The notes beneath the pieces were generated by a model, which saw nothing but the letters and a program-made list of their open reading frames with translations, had not been told where the DNA came from and searched no databases. Source: Thereva unica (Eukaryota > Arthropoda > Insecta > Diptera > Therevidae). From it: a stretch of 64,000 nt of DNA. Below are positions 9,766 through 18,614 of the stretch, piece after piece. The translations under genes and the position numbers were made by a program. The stretch lies in the NCBI GenBank assembly GCA_949987705.1, contig OX465281.1, forward strand, positions 170,328,516 to 170,392,515, read 5' to 3'. Positions within the stretch are counted from its first letter, which is position 1; every line of letters begins with the position of its first letter.

Positions 9766-11865
9766 TTGAAAGAAATTCTTAATCTACAGGCTTTATTGAC
9801 TGGCCTACAGGGCCATGTATTAATTTATATAGACGATCTCATCATTCCGGCAAAGAACGAAAAGGAAAATTTAGAAAAACCAAAAATAGTGTTAGATTTG
9901 GCATCTAAGAATGGACTGCAAATTAAATGGACAAAACGCACATTTATTAGTAAGACAATTCAATTCCTTGGACATATTATAGAAGATGGAAACATAAGGC
10001 CATCTATGGAAAAGGTAAAAGCAGTACAAGGATATCCCGTACCTACGACAACAAAGCAAATTCAAAGTTTTCTAGGTCTAACAGGATTTTTCAGAAAATT
10101 TATACCAAACTAAGCAACCATAGCTAGGCCATTGTCAGACCTCCTCAAGAAAAACCAGTCTTTCACATTCAATTCGGACCAACAAAAAGCATTCTCCACT
10201 TTAAAACAATTATTATGCAAGGAACCAGTCCTGAAGCTTTTTAACCCCAACCTTGAGACAGAATTGCATACAGATGCGAGTGCTATTGGGTACGGAGGAG
10301 TATAACATGATGACAAAAAATTCCATCCCGTATTTTATCTTAGTTTTAAAGCAACGACGGCTGAATATGAAGTATTAGCGATAATTAAATGTTTGAAGAA
10401 GTTGCGGGTTTATCTTTTAGGGATACGATTTACTATATTTACAGATTGCAGCGCTTTCCAGGCTACGATGAACAAAAAGGATTTATGTGTTCGAGTCGCA
10501 AGGTGGGCAATTTCGCTACAGGAGTTTGATTGTGTTGTTTTACATCGAGCGGGCTCAACAATGCGTCACGTTGATGCCTTAAGTCGCCATCCAGCAGTCC
10601 TTATTATAGAAAATGGAATTTTGCAGCGAATTCGAAATGCTCAACAAAATGATGAACATTGCAACGCAATCTCAACAATTCTTCAAGACAAACCCTATAA
10701 AAACTTGGAAATACGCAATGGAATTATCTATAGATTTATAGATGGACGCTACGTGTTATTGGTGCCCAAATGCATGCAAAGGGAAATTATTCGGATCGCA
10801 AATGATAACGGACACATCAGCGCAAAGCGAGTTGAAGCTGCCCTAAAGCAAGACTTTTATATCCCTAAGATGTTAGCCAAGATAGAAGTAGCTATTTCAA
10901 ATTGTGTCACGTGTATATTAGCATCAAGAAAAGAAGGTAAGGCGGAAGGGTTCCTATATCCTATTGACAAAGATGAAACACCTTTACATACATACCATGT
11001 AGACCACTTGGGGCCCTTGCCGTCAACAGCTAAGAACTATAAATATCTTTTTGTTGTGGTGGATGGGTTTACAAAGTTTGTGTGGATTTACCCAGTGAAA
11101 TCCACAACTACTGAGGAAGTAATCAAGAAGCTCCAATTACAAAGCGAAGTTTTCGGACACCCTACAAGAATTGTTTCGGATAGAGGCACAGCTTTCACCG
11201 CAAAGGCATTCGAGGAGTTTTGCAACAACCAGCATATTCAGCACGTACTTGTCACTACCGGTGTACCTCGTGGAAATAGTCAAGTGGAAAGAATTAATAG
11301 AACCATAATTGAAGTTTTGACAAAATTATCCATAGATGATCCAATGAAATGGTACAAGCACGTACCACAATTACAGAAGACAATCAACTCAGTTACCAGC
11401 CGTGCTACGAAGCGAACCCCTTTCGAGCTACTCTTTGGAGTAAAGATGCGAAGCGAAATTGCACCCGAGATTTTAGAATCCATAGAACAAGCAGTAATTC
11501 AAGAATTCGAAGACAACCGTGCAGACATGAGGCAACGATCGAGAGATGAAATAGCAAAAATTCAGGAAGAAAATAGAAAAGCTTATGATCGCAGAAGAAA
11601 GTCTGCCAGAAAATATACTCTGGGCGAACTAGTCGCGATCAAAAGGACCCAATTCGGGCCTGGGCTAAAAGTATGTCCAAAGTTCCTAGGACCTTATGAA
11701 ATAGTAAAAGTCAAACGGAAAGATCGGTACGAAGTTAAGAAAGTCGGTCTCCATGATGGACCAGGTAATACTCACACATCAGCTGACTTCATGAAACCTT
11801 GGGTGAATGAGGAGGATGATAGTGAATTGTCTGAGGCAGACAATAGCCAGGATGGCCGAATGTAG
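9766..11865 (+). pseudogene. Ty3/Gypsy pol remnant: RT end, RNase H, integrase
   Basis: One frame runs from the RT catalytic box YIDDLII through LGHIIEDG and GLTGFFRKFIPN. It then meets an in-frame stop (10111-10113), continues through the RNase H motif HTDASAIGYGG, a second stop (10303-10305), and the RNase H end VDALSRHP. The last 490 residues are open: a zinc-binding stretch with NCVTC, then the integrase core with HVDHLGPLP, SDRGTAFT and QVERINR (the D, D and E residues), and a GPY-like C-terminal domain (LGPYEIVK). The RT N-terminal part, protease and gag are missing. Two stops and the 5' truncation make it inactive. Confidence 0.9.
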
Positions 11866-13056
11866 GAACAAACATACACTCTCACATAATAATAATCGCA
11901 TCAACAGCCATGAAGCCTGTCGAGAGAGGCAGTCAGAAAAAAGACTCACGCAACGAAGCAACGACCCGCGCTATGAACTAAACGTCATTATTAGACTGTA
12001 AGAAAAGATTAAATTAAAAGCCATTCATTACATTACTACTTAAAACTCTGTTTGTGAATTTTTTTTTTATAAATACTTGTGGAAAAATTGCATTAAAAGA
12101 ATTTGTTTTGAAAAATAGTTTATTAGTCATTACTAAAAACGGATTTCCCACATACATATATAATATAAAAAAAGTTTCAAAGTGCATGAATTAATGTACT
12201 GAAGTGCATTTAATTTCGAGTGCATTTAGTTTTGAGTGCATTTAGTTTTGTTTCTCGTGCTAGATAAATTAATAGCCAATTTTAACAGTGACCAAAAAGT
12301 ATAAAATTCTGGCAAGTACCGCAACTAATAGGCGCATAAAAGATCAAAGCCGTTACTCGAAATACAATTGTTAAGAATTTTTGTATTGTTCTCGGTGCAT
12401 GAATAAATAAAACTTAAGCATTTTTTTACAAGTTAAAACTATACTTAAAAATAAAAACATCTATAAGTGGCATCTAATAAAATTAATTAACATCGTTGTT
12501 TTGGATAAAGCAAAATTCATTACACAATCGGTTTTCATTTAAATAAAAGCTTTAAAACTGATTGATTTGCAACCAATGTTTATGGTGGCGAGTTTGTCAA
12601 TAAAATTTAAAAAAAAAATTTCAAGAAAATTTACGACCATAGAGTAATCTGTCCAAAATTCGTTTTTACAAAACAATACAAAGGATAATATTTCTGTACC
12701 GGGCAGAGAAATAACAACAACAAAGAAACCAGAACACAGGATAATAAAAAGATAATTTAAATATAAACAATATATGATTTTTTTTTTAATATAACATAAC
12801 ATTTTTTTTTTGGATATACATTTTTTTTACATACATATATACATATATAGCCTTTTATATACTTTTTTACATACATATATACATACATATATTTTATATA
12901 CATTTTTTACATACATATACATATATATTTTTTTATATACATATTTTGCATCTATATATAATAGTTCGTATTTACATTTACATACCATATATAAGTATAT
13001 ACTTACCCATACAGTTTTCGCTTTCCATTTATTTTTTTTTTTTTGAATTCTAAAAC
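11866..13056. other. Possible 3' LTR debris and AT-rich simple repeats
   Basis: TGTAGGAACAAACA, directly behind the pol stop, might start a 3' LTR of the preceding Gypsy remnant, but no partner LTR confirms it. From about 12810 to 13010 there are ACATATAT-type microsatellites with T runs. No gene is supported. Confidence 0.4.
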
Positions 13057-13294
13057 ATGTCAAGGACTGAGAGCAATCAAATGGAACAAGACGTTCCGCA
13101 CGTAGAGGGACCTAAGCCCGGACCTTCGGGAGACGATGCCGCTTCGGTGTCAAAATTAGACATCCCGAATTTCTGGGTTCACTAGCCTGCCTCCTGGTTT
13201 TACCAGGCTGAAATAATGTTTCAACTGGCAGGCTGCAGGTCGGAAAAATTAAAAATCTATAATGTTATGGCCGCATTGCCGGAAGAGGCGGTAA
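13057..13294 (+). pseudogene. Gypsy A gag, N-terminal part
   Basis: ATG 13057 opens a Gag-like frame with LDIPNFWV and WFYQAEIMFQLAG, then KLKIYNVMAALPEEAV, typical of insect Gypsy Gag cores. A TAG stop interrupts it after FWVH (around 13182). The frame runs into the PIF/Harbinger-type insertion at 13295 and resumes in register at 14361. The product would have assembled virus-like particles. Confidence 0.8.
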
Positions 13295-13630
13295 AGCTAT
13301 GGTTTCCTACGAAGCGGCACCGTCATGTAGCGGCCGTATTATTACGGTGAACGACGTCACAAAAAATTGTTCTGTGGAATATCGCGGTAGTGGTTTCTAA
13401 GATAGCGTTACTGCAGATCGTCACGAAAGATAGCGTTGCCGTCACATTTGTAGCGGTAGCGCTTTACGGTGTAGAACTGTTTGTCAACGTTTTTGTAGTT
13501 TAGCGGTGGAGAAGTGTTTAATTTTTGTACATGTTTAGAAATAAAAAAGGTTTTTTTTATTTTGCACAATGTTTTGCATACAATTATATTTTCTATAATT
13601 TATTGATATTTACAGTGTTCGAAATATCAG

Positions 13631-13972
13631 GGGCCGGTTCGTGTATGTCGAAAACGAAATTTTTTTTCGTTTCGGGTTCGCGTAGGTTGAAAAATTTAAA
13701 ACTTTCGTCTGAAGCCGACGAAAGGCACTCGAAAGGTCGTGGGCTATCGAGTTTTTGCCTTATTATGATTAATAATTTTCAAATAATAAATAGTTGTATA
13801 TTTTTACAGCAGTTGTTGAAACATTTTCCGTGTTTCAATATTGTGGTTTCTATCAGGGACACGAAAAAATTTCTTTCGACCTATGCGAACGCTAAAATTT
13901 TCGTCGACAAAATTTTTCGACTTCAATTTCTTTTCGTTCGATTATCGTCGTTCACCATACACGAACCGGCCC
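13631..13972. mobile_element. 342-bp MITE nested in the Harbinger element, TSD CAG
   Basis: The inverted termini GGGCCGGTTCGTGTATG and CATACACGAACCGGCCC are perfect over 17 bases. They are flanked by CAG at 13628-13630 and 13973-13975. The 3-bp TSD and GGGCC start suggest another PIF/Harbinger-related MITE. It splits the transposase fragment of its host and codes for nothing. Confidence 0.75.
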
Positions 13973-13975
13973 CAG

Positions 13976-14288
13976 GCTTTGCAATGGTCAAGTGAACAAA
14001 GAGACACAATTTGTGCTCTGGTGACAATGGATTCTGCACTCTATTTGATGGCTTTGTGATAATAACGTCCTTTATATAACTTAACCCATAATCGAACAAC
14101 ACAGGAGTCAGGCGAAAGTATTCCCTGAATTTATTCGCATTATTATGCAGATGACGAAACACTAAAATATTATAGGCACCTTCTTCTGTTCGACTTTTAA
14201 ATATTTTGGATTCGCTGTCTCTTTGAAACTCTTCTTCAGATTCTTCAACTTCTAACAAAATTAGAACTGCGACCTCAAGATCATCCAT
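13976..14288 (-). pseudogene. PIF/Harbinger transposase N-terminal fragment
   Basis: The minus-strand frame from ATG 14288 starts acidic, then reads FREYFRLTPVLFDYGLSYI and PLSPEHKLCLFV, the conserved opening of HARBI1/PIF-type transposases just before the first catalytic Asp. It is cut after LTIAK by an internal MITE. Beyond the MITE only about 15 more residues fit before a stop. No DDE residues remain, so the element was internally deleted and needs transposase from elsewhere. Confidence 0.75.
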
Positions 14289-14360
14289 TTTTACCGATTG
14301 AATTATTCAAAATGACTGTGGCCGCTACATGACGGTGCCGCTTCGTAGGAAACCATAGCT

Positions 14361-14866
14361 TAACGGCAATGCGGCTTAGCACCATAGATTTTGCCACCTC
14401 CTCATACGAGGACATAAAACAGCATCTGCTCGAGAAGTACGGCACTTCAGAGAAGCGCCGCCTCGAGCAGCTGCTGTCAGTGCAAGAGCCTGGAGACAGA
14501 AAACCTTCTGAGTTTCTCCAGGCTCTCAAGGCACTAGCGGGCGGGTCGTCGGCGGTCAACGATGATCTGATCCGGAACCTGTGGGAGCGGAGGCTTCAAA
14601 GCGCTATCAATAGGCTGACAGTTCGGCTAGACAGGCTCGACCGTAGCCCGCGGAAGCCGAGAAGCCGAACAGCTGCCAATCGACAGGGCGGCTCTCAACA
14701 GCCCTCGGCCAATCGGCCACAAGGGGCCAATCAGGCCAGGGGTAGCCTTTGCTATTTCCACTACCGTTACGGTAGTGAGGCACGCACCTGCAAGGCCCCC
14801 TGCAGTTTCGGTGGTGGCCAAGCCAAACCGGCGAAGCAAAAGACCACCACCCGTAAAAAAAACTAA
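14361..14866 (+). pseudogene. Gypsy A gag, C-terminal part
   Basis: After the Harbinger insertion the frame continues with TIDFATSSYEDIKQHLLEKY, RRLEQLLSVQEPGDRKPSEF and the conserved Gag end. A basic, glutamine-rich tail carries LCYFHYRYGSEARTCKAPC, the C-x-H-x-C-x-C nucleic-acid-binding motif of many insect Gypsy Gags. It ends in KKN plus a stop. The protease follows 74 bases later in another frame, so Gag-Pol was presumably made by frameshifting or read-through, which can no longer be judged in this decayed copy. Confidence 0.85.
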
Positions 14867-14940
14867 AGTAGGGGATCGATGCGAGCGAGCATATAACCGG
14901 CCGCTCATATCGTTTATTCGTCAGAGACACCAACAATCGG

Positions 14941-15327
14941 ATGGACTTTCTGATTGATTCGGGCTCTGACGTTTCAATTGTTCCCGCCAAGGCGTTCCCG
15001 GCCCATAACGGTAGCCTGAACGTCCTTCTGTACGCGGCCAACGGATCACTGATCCGAACTTTCGGCACAAAGTTGCTTGAACTTGAACTCGGCTTACGCC
15101 GACGATATGTTTACAACTTTATTATAGCCGACACCACTAACGCCATTATCGGGGCGGACTTCTTAACGAAGTTCAAATTGTCCGTCGATTTTGAATATCG
15201 GCATTTAGTCGACAAGCGCACGAAGTATCGAATTAACGTGTGCGCTACCGTCGACTACAACCCCGAAACATTTCCATGCCGAGTTATTGGCATATATAAA
15301 GAGCTATTAACGACCGCCCAATTTTAA
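14941..15327 (+). pseudogene. Gypsy A retroviral-type aspartic protease
   Basis: DFLIDSGSDVSIVPA holds the DSG active site, and AIIGADFLTKF matches the closing hydrophobic-Gly strand, so the retropepsin core spans about residues 2-90. The frame ends at a stop near 15325 and RT sequence continues in the next frame. That means a single frameshift separates protease from RT. Confidence 0.85.
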
Positions 15328-15346
15328 CCTTCCGGTTAAACACAAT

Positions 15347-15864
15347 GTGCAACACCACATTGTAACTAAAGGGCAATTACCTTTTGTCACCGCTCGGCGA
15401 CTCCATGCGGAGAAACTGAAGGTGGCAAAGTTAGAATTTGACCACATGGTCCAATTGGGGATTGGTCTACCTTCGTCGTCCCCCGCAGCATCTCCGCTTC
15501 ATCTGGTCCCTAAACGGGACTCACATGATTGGAGGCCATGCGGCGACTACCGTCGCCTTAATGCTGTCACTGTGCCGGATAGATATCCGATCCCGCATAT
15601 ACAGAATTTCTCCGTGAATCTTCACGGCTGCACAATTTTTTCGAAGGTTGACTTGGTACGTGCATATCATCACATACCAATCGCCCCAGAAGACATGCAT
15701 AAGACTGCACTCATTACACCATTCGGCCTATATGAGTTTACACGTATGCCATTCGGCCTACGGAATGCAGCACAAACCTTTCAAAGGTTCATAAATGAAG
15801 TTACGAGAGATTTTGACTTCGTTTATGTATACTTGGAGGATATACTTATCGCCAGTAAAACCGA
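15347..15864 (+). pseudogene. Gypsy A reverse transcriptase, N-terminal part
   Basis: The fingers and palm are readable: [35 protein letters not shown] (motif A Asp) and [20 protein letters not shown]. The catalytic box YLED at 15830-15841 replaces the usual YxDD, so the first metal-binding Asp is a Glu. The frame then ends at the 9-bp target duplication of the 16-kb Mutator-like element and resumes at 31889. This copy would be catalytically weak or dead even without the insertion. Confidence 0.9.
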
Positions 15865-16779
15865 ACATATATCACGCTACAGATCACATATCCAACCCCA
15901 ACTTCTAAACCTATAAGTAATTTGTAGCTAATTTGTAGTGAATTTGTAGTGAAAGAATTAATTTTGTAGAGCCTACCAATCTCCAAAAATCAGGTGATCT
16001 GCTGGCATTATATCACGCTAGCAGATCACATACCCATCCCCCACTTCTAAACATATAAGTATTTTGTAGCTAATTTGTAGTAAATTTATAGTGCAAGAAT
16101 TAATTTTGTAGAGCCTACCGATCTCGAAATATCAGGTGATATCACGTCAGCAGATCACACATGCATTGTCACTGATTGCACCGTCAGAAAAAAATCAAAT
16201 ATGTGACTTATTTTGTAGCTAATTTGTAGTAAATTTATAGTGCAAAAATTAATTTTGTAAAGCCTACCGATCTCAAAATATCAGGTGTTATCACGCCAGC
16301 AGATCACACATGCATTGTCACTGATTGCACCGTCAGAAAAAAACCAAATATGTGACTTATTTTGTAGCTAATTTGTAGTAAATTTATAGTGCAAGAATTA
16401 ATTTTGTAGAGCCTATCGATCTCGAAATATCAGGTGATATCACACCAGAAGATCACACATTCATTGTCACTGATTACAGCGTCAGAAAAAAAATCAAATA
16501 GGTGACTTATTTTGTAGGTAATTTGTAGTAAATTTATAGTGCAAGAATTAATTTTGTAGAGCCTACCGATCTCGAAATATCAGGTGATATCACACCAGAA
16601 GATCACACATTCATTGTCACTGATTACAGCATCAGAAAAAAATGAAATACGTGACTTATTTTGTAGGTAATTTGTAGTAAATTTGTTGTAAAAAAATTAC
16701 AATTTTGTAGACTGTATCGACTCTGCGATCGATTCAATCTGTTTAAGAAGTGTTAAAAGTAAAATATATTGTCTCAAAA

Positions 16780-17073
16780 TCATTTTTTAAAATTTTTAAT
16801 ATATATGGTTAAGCGAGGTACTATTTGATAATTACATGCTCGAAAAGCAGTCTTCTTTGTAAATCGTCCACTTCTATTCATCCGGTATTACCTCGACGGT
16901 AAACGAACGCTGCATAGTGTCCTGTGACAGTGTTGCGACTTCTGAGTTCACTCCAATGAGTGACAGCTCTTCCTCTTGATTTATTGGATTCGATAATTTT
17001 TTATTAAATTTCTCCAATGGAAAGTTTTCACTTTCTTCTTGGGCGTTATAGACGTTAAAAACAACAATATCAC
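16780..17073 (-). pseudogene. Inverted, decayed copy of the transposase-USP last exon
   Basis: The minus strand of this arm is homologous to exon 6 (30960-31276) of the element's own gene, including the acceptor region and stop. It has lost about 30 bases before the His box and the codon for the Trp after it has become TGA. It is therefore an untranslatable second copy of the protease C terminus, created when the two arms became inverted repeats of each other. Any leftward transcript entering the arm would be antisense-related to the gene's 3' end. Confidence 0.85.
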
Positions 17074-17097
17074 CTTAAATTAATTAGTCATAATTAC

Positions 17098-17715
17098 TAC
17101 TACTATTCTCCTTCAATCCTTCATGGATAGGGCGGAAACAGTGGCCCTCCAGCTGACTCTGTTTTGTGCGACAGTTCTCAGCTCCGACCAGGATCTCCCA
17201 GTTGTTGCGGCCTCCGCTAGTTGGGTTCTCCTCCACGTTGTTCTAGGTCTTCCAGCTCGACGGGTTCCTTGTAGGTTCCAGTCAATTGCCTGTTTGGCTA
17301 GATTTTCGTTTTCGCGCCGCAAAGTGTGGCCAATCCAATTCCATTTCCTTCGCCTGATTTGGTCGCCTATCCTTTCTTGGCCGGCACGGCGACATAGATC
17401 TTCATTTGAAATTCTATCTTGCCAACGAATTTTTAGGATACGACGTAGGCATACGTTGGTGTAAACTTGTAGGCGCCCTGTGATGAATTGGGTGACTTTC
17501 CACATTTCGCAACAGCACAAAAGAACTGTCTTAACGTTGGAGTTGAACAGCCGCAGTTTTGTGTTAAGTGAGATCTCCGTTGATCTCCATATTATCTGCG
17601 TATGCGCTTCGTGCTTTATTTAGTCTTGAACTGACGTCTTCTTCTGCACCACCGTTTTCGGTAATTACACTACCGAGGTAACAGAATTTATCTACCAGTT
17701 CAACGTATCTACCAG
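17098..17715 (-). mobile_element. 5'-truncated RTE-clade non-LTR insertion in the left arm
   Basis: The insert is flanked by near-duplicates (TTAATTAGTCATAATTAC at 17080-17097, TTAATTATAATTAC at 17716-17729). It ends on the minus strand in a GTAGTAGTA tail, as RTE elements do. The corresponding site in the right arm (around 30925-30950) is empty. So it inserted after the arms had become inverted copies. Confidence 0.8.
17113..17520 (-). pseudogene. RTE reverse transcriptase C-terminal fragment
   Basis: A 135-residue minus-strand frame reads CLRRILKIRWQDRISNEDL, RRKWNWIGHTLRR and AGRPRTTWRR, the highly conserved C-terminal tail of RTE-clade endonuclease-RT proteins common in insects. Nothing of the endonuclease or RT core remains. 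It is a typical 5'-truncated insertion and not functional. Confidence 0.85.
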
Positions 17716-17950
17716 TTAATTATAATTACCGAGTAGTTCTCGTTCTTAGACATTCTACTTATAGGCGGGAGCCGGTGACACTGAAAGCCCAGTGTCATCG
17801 CGGATTTGAAAATTTTCTATAGAAATCGAAAGATCAAAGTTAAACGAACAAGATAAGCTTGGTATTAATAAGCCGGAAAGGTTGTGGATTGAATAAGCCG
17901 GAAAGGTCGGACATACCTATTTAAAGGGTGTGATAGGGGGCAAATTTTTT

Positions 17951-18614
17951 CCGACCATTTTCTATGGTTTTTTTATTTTTTTGAAATAAGGTTTCTACAG
18001 AAATAAGAATTCGAAACGAAATATAATCGATTAAAATTAAATTAAATGGGTCAAAATCCTCCGAAAAACGGTTGAAAACTCCGCAACACTGAAAAACTTT
18101 GGAAAACCCTCAACTGAAATATTCCGCGACACGATAAAAAACTATTGAAAAGCCTTGTTCTATCTTCAGAAAATCCCGACCGCTAAAAATCAATCAATAG
18201 AAATTTTGAGAAACCCTGAAAAATATTGTAAATTACAAAACCATAAAAAGTCGTTAAAATTCTGATGAACTGGGACGAGCTAGAAGGCTAGAGCATTTGA
18301 AACGGCGATGACGCACAAGGCGTAAACATGGAGTTGTATGCTGAGTTTTAGTAGCCCCACCCAAATTTGTCAGTATTCAATAAGTATTATAATGCGCGGT
18401 AATTTGGTTTTCCCGTCACGAGAATAGTGTTATCCAGAGAGCGTTGAGTTTTATTCCTTCTGTGAAGTAGAAATTCGTGATTTTGCTGACTAAGCGGGTA
18501 GGTTTGTTTGTATAGTGTTATAACTCAAGTTACTTGTTAACCTGTGCAAAAAAAACAAGAAAAATCTTAACGCCGCTACTTAATTTCTGCCTCGATTTTC
18601 GGCCAAAAACAATC
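17951..18614 (+). promoter_or_regulatory. Presumed promoter and 5' UTR of the transposase-USP gene
   Basis: This is the only unique stretch between the left arm and the start codon of exon 1 at 18615, so the promoter must lie here or in the arm. No convincing TATA box or initiator could be fixed. The half MITE ending near 17950 marks the inner edge of the arm. Confidence 0.3.

Larger units (their letters stand above)
13295..14360. mobile_element. PIF/Harbinger-type DNA transposon (1,066 bp), TSD TAA
   Basis: Perfect 41-bp inverted termini begin AGCTATGGTTTCCTACGAAG on the left and end with its complement on the right. They are flanked by TAA at 13292-13294 and 14361-14363. Deleting the element and one TAA restores an open gag frame (GCG GTA ACG GCA ATG), so the boundaries are exact. 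Inside, on the minus strand, lies a truncated Harbinger-like transposase. A second MITE (13631-13972) is inserted into that. TSD, TIR and transposase remnant all agree on PIF/Harbinger. Confidence 0.9.
15865..17950. repeat. Left inverted arm of the 16-kb element
   Basis: From the tip inward it holds six subrepeats, each with TTTTGTAGCTAATTTGTAGT, a GAGCCTACCGATCTCGAAAT block and a TGATATCACGCCAGCAGATC block that repeats the terminal motif. Then comes an inverted pseudo-copy of the gene's last exon (16780-17073), an RTE insertion (17098-17715) and half of a MITE (about 17759-17950). The arm pairs with 30697-31888. By eye it has diverged from the right arm by roughly a tenth in the exon copy. 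Confidence 0.9.

Noticed and set aside
6300..11865. Treating the primer-site leader at 6709 and the Gypsy pol remnant as one element
   Set aside because: A BEL remnant, a Tc1-like end and a tandem array lie between them, and the possible 3' LTR after 11865 does not match the LTR piece before 6709.
12810..13046. 78-codon ORFs on both strands near 12.8-13.1 kb
   Set aside because: They are translations of an ACATATAT/T-run microsatellite region.
13271..14375. Extra 12-bp inverted repeat (GCCGCATTGCCG / CGGCAATGCGGC) outside the Harbinger TIRs
   Set aside because: Both copies are ordinary gag codons. With the TAA duplication removed they form a continuous gag frame, so the similarity is coincidental.
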